A stretch of DNA of 46,841 nucleotides from Sphingomonas elodea ATCC 31461 (GCF_000226955.1 NZ_AGFU01000027.1:1-46841), one strand, 5' to 3'; shown: positions 33,093 to 42,749, counted from the stretch's first letter. Program-made: numbers and translations. Notes: a model not told the origin generated them from the letters alone.

Positions 33093-34485
33093 GAATGCTG
33101 GCAACTCCCCCCCCCGGCTTGCCCGAGGTGAACATCACCGCCTTCAGGTTCATGAACTCGTGCAGCCCCCAGGGGCCCAACTCGCGGCCATGGCCGGAAA
33201 GCTTCACGCCGCCGAACGGCGCCTCGGGCACCGAGGCGAGCAGCGTGTTGACCGCCGTCATCCCCGCCTCGATCTCTCGGGCGAGCCGCTCGATTTCGCC
33301 TTCGTCCTGCGTCCACACCGACGAACCGAGGCCATAGGGTACGTCGTTCGCCAGCGCGATCGCCTCGTCGATATCGGCAACCTTGTACACAGCCGCGACC
33401 GGACCGAAGATCTCTTCCTTGGCGACGTCGCTTTCCGGGTCGATGTCGACCAGCACGCCCGGCATCATCCAGGCCCCCGGCCTGTCGATCGTCGCACCAC
33501 CGGTCAGCAGCCGCGCCCCTTCCGCCGTGGCGCGAGCCACCTGCCCCAGCACGGTATCGCGCTGCTGGGTGCTGGAAAGCGGCCCCATCACGGTCTCCTT
33601 GTCCATCGGATCGCCGATCTTCACCGCGGCCATGCCGGCGACGAACTTCTCCAGAAAGGTGTCGTATACGTCGGCATGGACGATCATCCGCTTCGAGCAG
33701 ATGCAGCTCTGCCCGGCATTCTGCACGCGCGCGGTCACCGCGGTCTTCACCGCCGCGTCGAGATCGGCCGAGGGCATGACGATGAACGGGTCCGAACCGC
33801 CCAGCTCCAGCACCACCTTCTTGAGCGCGCGCCCTGCCGCCTCGGCCACCTTCGCGCCCGCACCTTCCGAGCCGGTAAGCGTCACCGCCACCACGCGCTT
33901 GTCGGCGATGATCGCATCGACCTTGTCCGATTTGATCGCGAGGTTCTGGAACAGCCCTTCGGGGGCGCCGGCCTTGCGCGCCATCGCCTCCATCGCCGCC
34001 GCGCAGCCCTGGACGGACGAGGCGTGCTTGAGCAGCGCCACATTGCCCGCAAGAATCGTCGGCGCGAGGAAGCGCACGGCCTGCCAATAGGGGAAGTTCC
34101 ACGGCATCACCGCCAGCACCGGCCCCAGCGGCAGCCAGCGCGCCACGGCATGGCCACTCGCGGTCTTGACGGTCGTCGGCTCCAGATAGGCGGGGCCGTG
34201 CTCGGCATAGTGCCGGAAGCCGCTGATGCACTTCTCCACCTCGGCGAGCGCGCTCGTGATCGTCTTGCCCATCTCGCGCACCGCCAGTTCGGCAAGATGC
34301 TGCTTGTCGGCTTCCCAGCTATCGGCGATCCTGGTCAGCAGCGCGGTGCGCGTCTCGATCGAGGTTTCGCGCCACTGCTTGTACCCGGCAGCCCCGCGCG
34401 CCAGCGCCGCCTCGATCCCGGCATCGTCCAGCTCCGCAATACGATCCACGGTCTCGCCGGTCGCCGGGTTGATGATTTCGAACAT
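33076..34485 (-). CDS. succinate-semialdehyde-type aldehyde dehydrogenase, NAD(P)-dependent
   Basis: A 469-aa aldehyde dehydrogenase. Catalytic Glu is E227 in VLELGGSDPF, catalytic Cys is C261 in NAGQSCICSKR, and cofactor-binding Lys is K153 in LLKHASS. PWNFPYWQAVRF is the substrate-entry helix typical of succinate-semialdehyde dehydrogenases of the Sad/GabD type, which yield succinate. Other semialdehydes, including those from putrescine breakdown, are possible substrates. The ATG at 34485 follows AAGGAGA at 9 nt; a TTG two codons earlier is less likely. The last residues (LSPSP) are encoded by an arm of the inverted repeat, so the original C-terminus may have been altered by its insertion. 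Confidence 0.9.
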   Translation of the reverse strand: MFEIINPATGETVDRIAELDDAGIEAALARGAAGYKQWRETSIETRTALLTRIADSWEADKQHLAELAVREMGKTITSALAEVEKCISGFRHYAEHGPAYLEPTTVKTASGHAVARWLPLGPVLAVMPWNFPYWQAVRFLAPTILAGNVALLKHASSVQGCAAAMEAMARKAGAPEGLFQNLAIKSDKVDAIIADKRVVAVTLTGSEGAGAKVAEAAGRALKKVVLELGGSDPFIVMPSADLDAAVKTAVTARVQNAGQSCICSKRMIVHADVYDTFLEKFVAGMAAVKIGDPMDKETVMGPLSSTQQRDTVLGQVARATAEGARLLTGGATIDRPGAWMMPGVLVDIDPESDVAKEEIFGPVAAVYKVADIDEAIALANDVPYGLGSSVWTQDEGEIERLAREIEAGMTAVNTLLASVPEAPFGGVKLSGHGRELGPWGLHEFMNLKAVMFTSGKPGGGVASILSPSP

Positions 34486-34604
34486 CCGCAAGTCTCCTTC
34501 GCGCTTCCCAACGCGGACCTAGGCACGCGGTGCCACGCGCTGCAATCATACCAGCGCCCAGCGCCACCGAACCGGCTTGCCAAGCGCCGGGTTGCCGCAG
34601 CACG

Positions 34605-36677
34605 ATGCTGCATCTGTCCAGCCGGAGACCCGCCTTGCGCCTCGCCGCCCTCGTCCTGCTTCTGAGCATCACCGCCCCTGTCGCCGCCGTCGCGCAGGAG
34701 GGCCCGTCCCGCCTGTTCACCGGCAGCGACCTGTTCGCGCTGGAGCAGGCGAGCGACCCGCAGATCAGCCCGGACGGCAGCAAGGTCGCCTATGTCCGCC
34801 AGTCGGCCGACATCATGACCGATCGCGGCCGCGCGACGATCTGGCTTGTCGACGTGAAGACCGGCGCGCACACGCCGTTGGCTACCGGTGCGGGATCGCA
34901 CAGCCAGCCGCGCTGGTCGCCGGACGGCACCCGCCTCGCCTATGTGTCGAGCGCCGAGGGCGGCACACAGCAGCTGTTCGTCCGCTGGATGGCGACCGGC
35001 GCCACCGCCCGCGTGACCGGCTTGGCCGAAAGCCCGCACGGGATCAGCTGGTCCCCGGACGGCAGGCAGATCGCCTATACCATGACCGTGCCCGGCGAGG
35101 GCATGAAGCTCGGCAGCCAGCCGCCCAGGCCCGAAGGCGCCAAATGGGCGGAGCCGCTGGAGGTGATCGACCGCGTCACCTATCGGGCCGACGGCGGCGG
35201 CTATCTGAAGCCCGGCTTTGACCATGTCTTCGTCGTTGCAGCAGACGGCGGGGCGCCGCGCCAGCTGACCTTCGGCGCGTTCGACGATGCCGGCCCGCTG
35301 GCCTGGTCGAGCGACGGCCGCACGCTGTTCTTCAGCAGCAATCGCCGCAAGGACTGGGAGCGCGAGCCGAACGACAGTGAGATCCACGCCGTCGACGTCA
35401 CTTCCGGCACGCTGACCCAGATCACCAAGCGCTACGGCCCCGATGCCGCGCCGGTGCTCTCGCCCGACGGCACCCGCATCGCCTATCTCGGCTTCGACGA
35501 CACCCATCGCAGTTTCCAGAACACCCAGCTCTATGTGATGAACCGCGACGGCAGCGGCAGCCGGTCGCTCACCGCCGGGCTCGACAAGAGCATCGACGAC
35601 GCGGTGTGGGCCAAGGACGGCCGCAGCCTGTTCGTCTCCTATGACGATCACGGCCGCAAGCTCGTCGCCCGCATCGGGCTGGACGGGAAGGTCACCACCG
35701 TCGCGACCGGCCTTACCGGCGGGGGGCTCGATCGGCCCTATACCGGCGGCGACTTCACCGTCTCGGCAAGCGGCACCGTCGCTTATACCGGCGGCGACGC
35801 GCTGCACCCCGCCGACATCTATGTGAACGGGAAGCGCCTCACCCGTCTCAACGACACGGTGCTGGCCGCCAAGACGCTCGCCCCGGTGACCCCGCTGGCG
35901 GTGACCGCACCCGACGGCCGCAAGATCGACGCCTGGCTGGTGACGCCGCCGGGGATGAAGCCCGGCACCCGCGTGCCGACGATCCTGGAGATCCATGGCG
36001 GCCCGCACACCGCCTATGGCCCCGGCTTCTCCACCGATTACCAGCTCTATGCCGCGCACGGCTATGCGGTGCTCTACGCCAATCCGCGCGGCAGCACCTC
36101 GTACGGGGAAGAATTCGCCGACCTGATCGACAAGAAATACCCGGCGGATGACTATGGGGACCTGATGGCCGCGGTCGATGCCGCCATCGCCGCGGGGGTT
36201 GCCGATCCGGACAATCTGTTCGTCACCGGCGGATCGGGCGGCGGGCTGCTCACCGCCTGGATCGTCGGCAAGAACGATCGCTTCAAGGCCGCGGCCACGC
36301 AGAAGCCGGTGATCAACTGGATCAGCGAGGCGCTGACCATGGACAATACCGGCTTCACCTCGCGCTACTGGTTCGCCAAGCAGCCATGGGAAGACCCGAT
36401 GAGCTATTGGAACCGCTCGCCGCTGAGCCTGGTCGGCAACGTCAAGACGCCGACGCTCGTCGTGGTCGGCAGCGAGGATTACCGCACCCCGGTGAGCGAA
36501 TCGGAGCAATATTATGCCGCGCTCCAGATCCGCGGCGTGCCGACCGCGCTGGTGAAGGTGCCCGGCGCCAGCCATGGCGGCTTCACCGCAAGGCCCAGCC
36601 AGTCGGCGGCCAAGGCGGCGGCGATCCTCGCCTGGTTCGACCGCTATCGCACCGGCGCCAAGCCTGCCGATAAATGA
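34605..36677 (+). CDS. secreted S9 family serine peptidase (prolyl oligopeptidase-like)
   Basis: A 690-aa protein. The N-terminal signal peptide (LRLAALVLLLSITAPVAAVAQ) directs export. A beta-propeller of TolB/PD40-type blades (SPDGSKVAYV, SPDGTRLAYV, SPDGRQIAYT) fills about 45-430. The alpha/beta hydrolase domain follows with LEIHGGPHTAYG and catalytic S544 (TGGSGGG), D625 (VGSEDYRTP) and H657 (GASHGGF). The set fits acylaminoacyl peptidase or dipeptidyl peptidase-like S9C enzymes that cut short peptides in the periplasm. The start is ATG 34605, or possibly TTG 34635 with CGGAGA before it, directly at the signal sequence. Transcription is divergent from the aldehyde dehydrogenase. Confidence 0.93.
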   Translation: MLHLSSRRPALRLAALVLLLSITAPVAAVAQEGPSRLFTGSDLFALEQASDPQISPDGSKVAYVRQSADIMTDRGRATIWLVDVKTGAHTPLATGAGSHSQPRWSPDGTRLAYVSSAEGGTQQLFVRWMATGATARVTGLAESPHGISWSPDGRQIAYTMTVPGEGMKLGSQPPRPEGAKWAEPLEVIDRVTYRADGGGYLKPGFDHVFVVAADGGAPRQLTFGAFDDAGPLAWSSDGRTLFFSSNRRKDWEREPNDSEIHAVDVTSGTLTQITKRYGPDAAPVLSPDGTRIAYLGFDDTHRSFQNTQLYVMNRDGSGSRSLTAGLDKSIDDAVWAKDGRSLFVSYDDHGRKLVARIGLDGKVTTVATGLTGGGLDRPYTGGDFTVSASGTVAYTGGDALHPADIYVNGKRLTRLNDTVLAAKTLAPVTPLAVTAPDGRKIDAWLVTPPGMKPGTRVPTILEIHGGPHTAYGPGFSTDYQLYAAHGYAVLYANPRGSTSYGEEFADLIDKKYPADDYGDLMAAVDAAIAAGVADPDNLFVTGGSGGGLLTAWIVGKNDRFKAAATQKPVINWISEALTMDNTGFTSRYWFAKQPWEDPMSYWNRSPLSLVGNVKTPTLVVVGSEDYRTPVSESEQYYAALQIRGVPTALVKVPGASHGGFTARPSQSAAKAAAILAWFDRYRTGAKPADK

Positions 36678-36695
36678 CCCGGCGCGCTTCCCGTG

Positions 36696-36793
36696 CCGTC
36701 ATCCCGGCGAAAGCCGGGATCCAGTCGCCCCGCGGTGGCAGCTAGAGCCGTGGCGGAGACCCCAATGGATCCCGGCTTTCGCCGGGATGACGG
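36696..36793. repeat. palindromic repeat: 27-bp perfect inverted arms, each with a GNRA hairpin
   Basis: The arms 36696-36722 and 36767-36793 are exact reverse complements, separated by 44 bp. Each arm contains CCCGGC-GAAA-GCCGGG, a stem with a GAAA tetraloop, flanked by CCGTCAT. The same motif appears once at 42750-42779. Such elements are common between genes of sphingomonads and relatives. It follows the peptidase stop and may end its transcript. Confidence 0.85.
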
Positions 36794-36882
36794 TTGGATA
36801 GAAGCCTGGCGAGGGAGTTCGCGCGCAAATACCCGGCGGGGCCCGGTTGCCATCGGGCCCCACCCTGCCGCATAGCGGCACC

Positions 36883-37128
36883 ATGGCGGAACAAGCGGAC
36901 ATCACGGCGCTCTCCTTCGAAGAGGCGCTGAAGGAACTGGAGAAGATCGTGAGCCGACTCGAAAGCGGCGAAGCGGCGCTGCAGGAGGCGATCGACCTGT
37001 ACGAGCGCGGCGACCAGCTGCGCCGGCAATGCGCGGCGCGCCTGGATGCGGCGCAGGCCCGGATCGAGGCGATCCGCACCGATGCCGACGGGCGCGCCGC
37101 CGGCACCACCCCCTTCGCGGCCGGCTGA
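36883..37128 (+). CDS. xseB: exodeoxyribonuclease VII small subunit
   Basis: An 81-aa protein with the XseB signature FEEALKELEKIVSRLESGEAAL, followed by LYERGDQLRRQCAARL, two helices forming a coiled coil. It joins XseA in exonuclease VII, which degrades single-stranded DNA to oligonucleotides in the cytoplasm. The ATG at 36883 matches the family start; an upstream in-frame ATG adds a non-conserved leader. It is followed 3 bp later by ispA, a pairing seen in many proteobacteria. The large subunit gene is not in this window. Confidence 0.93.
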   Translation: MAEQADITALSFEEALKELEKIVSRLESGEAALQEAIDLYERGDQLRRQCAARLDAAQARIEAIRTDADGRAAGTTPFAAG

Positions 37129-37131
37129 GGC

Positions 37132-38040
37132 GTGGCGAGCGTGACCCACGCTTCGCTCGCGCTCGAATCGGCGCTGCGCCAGGTCGCCGCCGAGATCGAC
37201 GACCAGTTCGACCGGCTGCTCGAGGTGCCGGACGATCCCCGTGCCGACCTCTACCGGGCGATGCGCCACGCCGCGATCGGCGGCGGCAAGCGGCTGCGCC
37301 CGCTGCTGGTGTTCGCCACCGCCCAGCTGTTCAGCGTCGACAAGAGCTGCGCCGCGCGCGTCGCCACGGCACTCGAATGCATCCATGTCTATTCGCTGAT
37401 CCATGACGACCTGCCGGCGATGGACGATGACGACATGCGCCGCGGCAAGCCCACCGTGCACAAGGCGTTCGACGAGGCGACCGCGATCCTCGCCGGCGAC
37501 TGCCTCCACGATCTCGCTTTCGAGCTGCTCGCGCATGAGGCGACGCATGCCGACCCGTTCGTCCGTGTCGAACTGATTTCCGAACTGGCCCGTTCCTCGG
37601 GCCCCGCCGGCATGGCCGGCGGCCAGATGATGGATCTGGAGGCCGAGAAGGCCAGCTTCGATCTCGCCACCGTCACCCGGCTGCAGGCGCTGAAGACGGG
37701 CGCGCTGATCAGTTGCGCGGTCGAATGCGGCGCGATCCTCGGCCGCGTGCCGCACGAGGGCCGCACGGGCCTGCGCGGCTATGCGCGGGACATCGGCCTC
37801 GCCTTCCAGATCGTCGACGACATTCTCGATGCCGAGGGCGACGAGGCGGTGGTCGGCAAGAAGCTGGGCAAGGACGGTGCGGCGGGCAAGGAGACCTTCC
37901 TTTCGCTGCTCGGCATCGATCGCGCGCGCGAACAGGCGCGGATGCTGGTCGATCAGGCGATCGCCCATCTCCACGCCTACGGCCCCCAGGCCGATCTGCT
38001 GCGCGACGTGGCGCGCTTCACGCTCGAACGCGACCGCTGA
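37132..38040 (+). CDS. ispA: farnesyl (polyprenyl) diphosphate synthase
   Basis: A 302-aa trans-prenyltransferase. GGGKRLRPLL binds the pyrophosphate. The first aspartate-rich motif is DDLPAMDDDDMRRGKP (D92, D93, D98). GQMMDLEAE follows, and the second motif is FQIVDDILD (D229, D230, D233). It condenses isopentenyl and dimethylallyl/geranyl diphosphates to farnesyl diphosphate for quinones, carotenoids and undecaprenol; exact chain length cannot be fixed. The start is GTG at 37132, 3 bp after xseB, so the two are co-translated. Confidence 0.92.
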   Translation: MASVTHASLALESALRQVAAEIDDQFDRLLEVPDDPRADLYRAMRHAAIGGGKRLRPLLVFATAQLFSVDKSCAARVATALECIHVYSLIHDDLPAMDDDDMRRGKPTVHKAFDEATAILAGDCLHDLAFELLAHEATHADPFVRVELISELARSSGPAGMAGGQMMDLEAEKASFDLATVTRLQALKTGALISCAVECGAILGRVPHEGRTGLRGYARDIGLAFQIVDDILDAEGDEAVVGKKLGKDGAAGKETFLSLLGIDRAREQARMLVDQAIAHLHAYGPQADLLRDVARFTLERDR

Positions 38041-38063
38041 GCGGTCCCGGGGGGAGAGACCAT

Positions 38064-38573
38064 ATGCACAGCCGTATCGGGGTCTATCCCGGCACCTTCG
38101 ATCCGATCACCCGCGGGCACATGGACATCATCCGGCGCGGCGCGAAGCTGGTCGACCGGCTGGTGATCGGGGTCACCACCAACCCGTCCAAGTCGCCGAT
38201 GTTCACGGTCGAAGAGCGGATGGCGATGGTCCGTCGCGAGGTGGCGGGGATCACCGGCGCGATCGAGGTGGTCAGCTTCGATTCGCTGCTGATGGACTTT
38301 GCCGAGCGTGAGCGCGCCAGCGTGATCGTGCGCGGCCTGCGCGCCGTCGCGGACTTCGAGTATGAGTATCAGATGGCCGGCATGAACCAGCAGATCAACG
38401 ACCGCATCGAGACGGTTTTCCTGATGGCCGACGTATCGCTCCAGCCGATCGCCAGCCGGCTGGTCAAGGAAATCGCCCTCTATGGCGGCCCGATCCACCG
38501 CTTCGTGACCGAGGCGGTGGAGGCCGATGTCGCCGCCCGCGTCGAGGCGATGGGGCGCAAGGGCAGCAACTGA
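38064..38573 (+). CDS. coaD: phosphopantetheine adenylyltransferase
   Basis: A 169-aa nucleotidyltransferase that makes dephospho-CoA from 4'-phosphopantetheine and ATP, the penultimate step of CoA synthesis. GVYPGTFDPITRGHMDIIRR carries the TxGH-type motif at 16-19. RGLRAVADFEYEYQMAGMN and the final ISSR-like region (LQPIASRLVKEIALYGG) complete the family. The ATG at 38064 has GGGGGAGAG before it. It is the third gene of the xseB-ispA-coaD series. Confidence 0.96.
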   Translation: MHSRIGVYPGTFDPITRGHMDIIRRGAKLVDRLVIGVTTNPSKSPMFTVEERMAMVRREVAGITGAIEVVSFDSLLMDFAERERASVIVRGLRAVADFEYEYQMAGMNQQINDRIETVFLMADVSLQPIASRLVKEIALYGGPIHRFVTEAVEADVAARVEAMGRKGSN

Positions 38574-38656
38574 CCCCAGGGTCCCACCACCGGGCTTTGC
38601 GGCGCCCGGCGATTGGTCTAGAGCCGCGCATTCACCAGAAGCGATTGGGAAGTTCG

Positions 38657-39454
38657 ATGCGTTTGCTAGCCACGATGGTCGCCATGGCCGCCACGCTGTT
38701 TGCCGTGCCGGCGTTGGCGCAGGGCGGCGGGGGCAAGCCGAAGCCCGTCATCGAGCCGTTCAAGGGCGTCGCCTCGGATGCGAACACCCGTCCCGCCGTG
38801 GTGGTTCCCGCCGACCCCGAGAATACCTGGGTGCTGGACCTCTCGACCGGCGGCCGCGTGACCGTGCGCCTCCGCCCGGACGTGGCGCCGAAGATGGTCG
38901 AGCGGATCAAGACCCTCACGCGCCGCCATTTCTATGACGGCCTCAGCTTCCACCGCGTCGTCGACGACCCCTACAACATCGCCCAGGGCGGCGATCCCAA
39001 GGGCGACGGCACCGGCGATTCGGATCTGCCCAACGTGCCCGCCGAGTTCAGCTCGCTGCCGCACGTCCGCGGCACCGTGTCCGCCGCCCGTCGCGGTGCG
39101 CCGGACAACGCCACCGCCGAGCAGAAGGCCGAGGCGGAGAACAGCGCGAACAGCCAGTTCTTCATCATGATGCAGCCCAAGCTGGCATTCGACCACGACT
39201 ATACCGTGTTCGGCCGCGTCACCTCGGGCATGGAGTGGGTCGACAAGATCGAGCGCGGCGAGCCGCCGCAGAACCCGACCAAGATCATCCACGCCTATAT
39301 CCAGTCGGACAATCCCCCGCCCTATCAGCCGCTTGCCCCCGCCGCCCCCGCTGCCGCCGGCCCGATGCTGATCCCGACCGGCCCTGCCGCGCCGGCCAAG
39401 CCCGCGGCCACCGCCAAGCCGGCGGCAAAGAAGCCGGCACCCAAGAAGAAGTGA
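38657..39454 (+). CDS. exported cyclophilin-type peptidylprolyl isomerase
   Basis: A 265-aa protein. The signal peptide ([22 protein letters not shown]) indicates the periplasm. The cyclophilin domain spans about 60-220, with [45 protein letters not shown] and [14 protein letters not shown]-terminal tail about 30 residues long is rich in Ala, Pro and Lys ([20 protein letters not shown]) and likely disordered. The enzyme isomerises prolyl bonds during folding. The ATG at 38657 is the only sensible start for the signal peptide. It lies between coaD and queA on the same strand. Confidence 0.92.
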   Translation: MRLLATMVAMAATLFAVPALAQGGGGKPKPVIEPFKGVASDANTRPAVVVPADPENTWVLDLSTGGRVTVRLRPDVAPKMVERIKTLTRRHFYDGLSFHRVVDDPYNIAQGGDPKGDGTGDSDLPNVPAEFSSLPHVRGTVSAARRGAPDNATAEQKAEAENSANSQFFIMMQPKLAFDHDYTVFGRVTSGMEWVDKIERGEPPQNPTKIIHAYIQSDNPPPYQPLAPAAPAAAGPMLIPTGPAAPAKPAATAKPAAKKPAPKKK

Positions 39455-39467
39455 TCGCGATCCTCCC

Positions 39468-40499
39468 GTGAACGTCGACCTTTTCGATTTCGAACTGCCG
39501 AACGCGCGGATCGCGCTGCGCCCCGCGTCCCCGCGCGACTCCGCCCGCCTGCTGGTGCTGGAGGGCGCCGAGACCCGCGACGCGATCGTCCGCGATCTGG
39601 CCGCGCAGCTCCACCCCGGCGACTGCCTGGTGTTCAACGACACCCGCGTGATCCCGGCGCAGCTGGAGGGTACGCGCGGCGAGGCGCGGATCGGGGCGAC
39701 GCTCCACAAGCGCGAGGGGCCGCGCCGCTGGCGCGCCTTCATCCGCAACGCCAAGCGCCTGCGCGACGGCGACGCGATCGACTTCGGCCCCGACGCGATC
39801 GCCATCGCCTCGGACCGCGCCGAGGACGGCAGCTTCGCGCTCGACTTCCAGGGCGATGAACCGGTGGAGCTGCTGCTCCAGCGCTGCGGCCAGATGCCGT
39901 TGCCGCCCTATATCGCCTCCAAGCGCCCGACCGACGAACGCGACGCCGAGGACTATCAGACGATGTTCGCGGCAGAACCGGGCGCCGTCGCCGCGCCGAC
40001 CGCCGCGCTGCACTTCACGCCCGAACTGATGGCGTCGCTCGCGGCAGCGGGGATCGAGCACACCACGCTGACCCTGCATGTCGGCGCGGGCACCTTCCTG
40101 CCGGTGAAGGCCGAGGATACCGACGACCACAAGATGCATGCTGAATGGGGGCGCATCACCCCCGAGGTGGCGGACCGGCTCAACGCGGTGCGCGCTGCCG
40201 GCAATCGCATCATCGCGGTGGGCACGACCAGCCTGCGCCTGCTCGAAAGCGCGGCGGACGAGAATCGCGTGATCCAGCCCTTCGAGGGCGACACCGCGAT
40301 CTTCATCACCCCCGGCTATCGCTTCAAGGGTATCGACGGACTGGTCACCAACTTCCATCTGCCGCGCTCGACCCTGTTCATGCTGGTTTCCGCGTTGATG
40401 GGACTGGACCGGATGCAGGCGGCCTATGCCCATGCGATCGAGACGGGCTATCGCTTCTACAGCTATGGTGATTCGAGCCTGTTGCTGCCCGCCCGCTAA
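39468..40499 (+). CDS. queA: S-adenosylmethionine:tRNA ribosyltransferase-isomerase
   Basis: A 343-aa QueA. It transfers the ribosyl part of SAM to 7-aminomethyl-7-deazaguanine in tRNA, forming epoxyqueuosine. Motifs seen are [26 protein letters not shown] at the start, [60 protein letters not shown] and [19 protein letters not shown]. The GTG at 39468 is taken as the start, 13 bp after the isomerase stop. The usual neighbour tgt is not seen downstream within the window. Confidence 0.96.
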   Translation: MNVDLFDFELPNARIALRPASPRDSARLLVLEGAETRDAIVRDLAAQLHPGDCLVFNDTRVIPAQLEGTRGEARIGATLHKREGPRRWRAFIRNAKRLRDGDAIDFGPDAIAIASDRAEDGSFALDFQGDEPVELLLQRCGQMPLPPYIASKRPTDERDAEDYQTMFAAEPGAVAAPTAALHFTPELMASLAAAGIEHTTLTLHVGAGTFLPVKAEDTDDHKMHAEWGRITPEVADRLNAVRAAGNRIIAVGTTSLRLLESAADENRVIQPFEGDTAIFITPGYRFKGIDGLVTNFHLPRSTLFMLVSALMGLDRMQAAYAHAIETGYRFYSYGDSSLLLPAR

Positions 40500-40509
40500 A
40501 GGGAATCCG

Positions 40510-41004
40510 ATGCGCCTCTTCCTGCTGCTCGCCGCCTGCACTGCCGCCCTGCCCGCAGCCGCGCAGGAGCGCGTTGCCCAGCCGCCGATCGTCCCCGGCG
40601 CACCCGCCGCCCAGCCCCAGGCGACGGTGATCGCCGAGCCCGTCGCGCTGCTGATCGCAGGGTTGGACAGCGACGGCGATGCCCGCGTGACTCGCGCCGA
40701 GTTCGACGCGGGACTGAAGCGCAGCTTCGACAGCGCCGATACCAGCCACAGCGGCGGGCTCGGCTACATCGCCTATTCGGACTGGTCGCTGCGCTGGATG
40801 GGCGACCGCAACACCCTGCCAAGCCCGTTCGAGCTCGACCGCGACGGCGACAACAAGGTGAGCTGGGGCGAACTGCAGGATCGCTTCGCGCAGATCTGGA
40901 CCCGGTTCGACAAGAACAAGGACGGCGTGATCGAACGCAGCGAGCTGGTGACGATCCGCCCGCCCGCGTTCAACATGATGGACGGCAAGCGCAAGCGCCG
41001 CTGA
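40510..41004 (+). CDS. exported EF-hand domain protein
   Basis: A 164-aa protein with a signal peptide (MRLFLLLAACTAALPAAAQ). Three EF-hand-like calcium loops follow: DSDGDARVTRAEF near 58-70, DRDGDNKVSWGEL near 115-127 and DKNKDGVIERSEL near 137-149. A fourth, weaker loop (DTSHSGGLGYIAY) lies between the first two. The C-terminus is basic (MMDGKRKRR). It likely binds calcium in the periplasm; the partner is unknown. It starts 10 bp after the queA stop, so it may be the last gene of that transcript. Confidence 0.85.
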   Translation: MRLFLLLAACTAALPAAAQERVAQPPIVPGAPAAQPQATVIAEPVALLIAGLDSDGDARVTRAEFDAGLKRSFDSADTSHSGGLGYIAYSDWSLRWMGDRNTLPSPFELDRDGDNKVSWGELQDRFAQIWTRFDKNKDGVIERSELVTIRPPAFNMMDGKRKRR

Positions 41005-41122
41005 CCGCACCCGCGCCCTGCCCTTGCTTCCCCGGGGGCGCGGACAGATCGATCCAGCCCGCACGCAACGTTCGCCGCAATGGGCTAGCATCACATGGGG
41101 AAGGCCCGCTAGGTGATGCGGC

Positions 41123-42070
41123 ATGTCGGGAAATCACGCACATGGGCATGGCCATTCACATTCGCACGGGCATGGCCACAGCCACGCGCCCGCGGATTTC
41201 GGCCGTGCCTTCGCGATCGGCACGGCGCTCAACATCGGCTTCGTGCTGATCGAGGGCGGTGCAGGCATCTGGACCGGATCGATGGCGCTGCTGGCGGATG
41301 CCGGCCATAATCTCTCCGACGTGCTCGGCCTGCTGATCGCCTGGGTCGGTGCGGAACTGGGCAAGCGCCCCGCCACGCCGCGCTTCACCTATGGCCTGGG
41401 GGCCTCCTCGATCCTCGCCGCGCTGGCCAACGCACTGCTGCTGCTGATCGCGATCGGCGCGATCCTGCTCGAGGCGATCCAGCGCCTTGCCGATCCCCCC
41501 GCCGTCGCCCCCATCCCGGTGATGCTGGTGGCGGGCGCGGGCATCGTCGTGAACCTGGGCACCGCCCTGCTCTTCGCCCGCGGCCGCGACCACGACATCA
41601 ACATCCGCGGCGCCTATCTCCACATGGCCGCCGATGCCGGCGTGTCGGCGGCGGTGGTGGTCGCCGGGGCGCTGATCTGGTGGACGGGCCTGCGCTGGAT
41701 CGATCCGGCGATCAGCCTGCTGGTCGTTGCCGTGATCCTGATCGGCACCTGGGGGCTGCTCCGCGAATCGCTCACCATGGTCCTGCAGGCCGTGCCGGAC
41801 CGGATCGACCTGGCCACCGTGGAGCGTACGCTGCTCGCCCAGCCCGGTGTCGCCCGCGTCCACGATCTCCATATCTGGCCGATGAGCACCACCGAAGCCG
41901 CGCTGACCGCGCATCTGGTCATGCCCGATGGTCATCCAGGTGACGCATTTCTGCTTCATCTTCAGCAACTGCTGGCGCATGATTTCCGGATCGAGCACAG
42001 CACCGTACAAATCGAGCTGGGCAACGGGGCGGAGTGCCGGATGCATGGAACTGGTAGCGGACATGGCTGA
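41123..42070 (+). CDS. cation diffusion facilitator (Zn/Co/Cd efflux)
   Basis: A 315-aa CDF transporter. The His-rich N-terminus (GHGHSHSHGHGHSHAPADF) is a metal-binding tail. Six TM helices lie about 25-215. The metal sites are in TM2 (LLADAGHNLSDVLGLLIAW) and TM5 (HMAADAGVSAAVVV), both H/D-x3-D type. A cytoplasmic domain follows with VHDLHIWPMSTTEAALTAHLVM and H-rich positions, ending RMHGTGSGHG. It exports divalent cations, most likely Zn2+, using the proton gradient. The ATG at 41123 is used; the end overlaps the start of the HAD gene. Confidence 0.93.
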   Translation: MSGNHAHGHGHSHSHGHGHSHAPADFGRAFAIGTALNIGFVLIEGGAGIWTGSMALLADAGHNLSDVLGLLIAWVGAELGKRPATPRFTYGLGASSILAALANALLLLIAIGAILLEAIQRLADPPAVAPIPVMLVAGAGIVVNLGTALLFARGRDHDINIRGAYLHMAADAGVSAAVVVAGALIWWTGLRWIDPAISLLVVAVILIGTWGLLRESLTMVLQAVPDRIDLATVERTLLAQPGVARVHDLHIWPMSTTEAALTAHLVMPDGHPGDAFLLHLQQLLAHDFRIEHSTVQIELGNGAECRMHGTGSGHG

Positions 42071-42728
42071 CACGGGCGCCATCGCGACCCGGCCTCTCGA
42101 CCTCGTCATCTTTGATTTCGACGGCACCTTGTCCGACAGCGGCGACTGGTTCGTCTCCGTTGCCAACGACCTCGCCGAACGGTTCCGCTTCCGCAAGATC
42201 GCGCCGGACGAAGTCGAGCTGCTCCGCCGCAAGAGCTCGCGCGAGGTGATCGAGTTCCTCGGCATCGCGCGCTGGAAGATGCCGTGGATCGCCCGCTATG
42301 TCCGCAAGCTGGTGCGCCGCGACGCCCACCGGATCGAACTGTTTCCCGGCACCCCCAACCTGCTCGACCGGCTGGTCGAGACCGGCGTGAAGCTGGCGCT
42401 GGTCACCTCCAACTCGGAGGAGAATGCGCGCAGGATCCTGGGGCCGCGCCATGCCGCCAAGATTCACTGCTATGCCTGCGGCTCCTCGCTGTTCGGCAAG
42501 GCGCCGAAGTTCCGCCGGGTGCTTCGCAAGATGGGCGTGACGCCTGACGCCGCGCTGGCGATCGGCGACGAGACCCGCGATGTGGATGCCGCCCGCGAAG
42601 TCGGCATGCGCGCCGGTTCGGTGCTGTGGGGCTATGCCGCCGAGGATCTGCTGATCAACATGGCGCCCGATGCGCTGTTCCGCACGCCGGAGGATATCCT
42701 GCGCTACGTCAGCCGGCACCGGGGCTGA
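42063..42728 (+). CDS. HAD-family hydrolase (phosphoglycolate phosphatase-like)
   Basis: A 221-aa protein. Motif I is FDFDGTLSDSGDW with the nucleophilic Asp, motif II is LALVTSNSEENAR, the motif III Lys is in FGKAPKFRR, and motif IV is IGDETRDVDAAREVGM. The cap is the small helical type (SSREVIEFLGIARWKMPWI). These phosphatases act on small phosphorylated metabolites; the substrate cannot be told. The ATG at 42063 overlaps the CDF stop (42068-42070), while an ATG at 42045 is also in frame. The overlap implies co-translation with the transporter. Confidence 0.88.
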   Translation: MADTGAIATRPLDLVIFDFDGTLSDSGDWFVSVANDLAERFRFRKIAPDEVELLRRKSSREVIEFLGIARWKMPWIARYVRKLVRRDAHRIELFPGTPNLLDRLVETGVKLALVTSNSEENARRILGPRHAAKIHCYACGSSLFGKAPKFRRVLRKMGVTPDAALAIGDETRDVDAAREVGMRAGSVLWGYAAEDLLINMAPDALFRTPEDILRYVSRHRG

Positions 42729-42749
42729 GGCGCGGCGACGCCCCTCCGG

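Noticed and set aside
32789-34231. A 480-aa minus-strand frame overlapping the aldehyde dehydrogenase.
   Set aside because: It is an out-of-frame shadow; the dehydrogenase frame carries the catalytic Glu, Cys and Lys.
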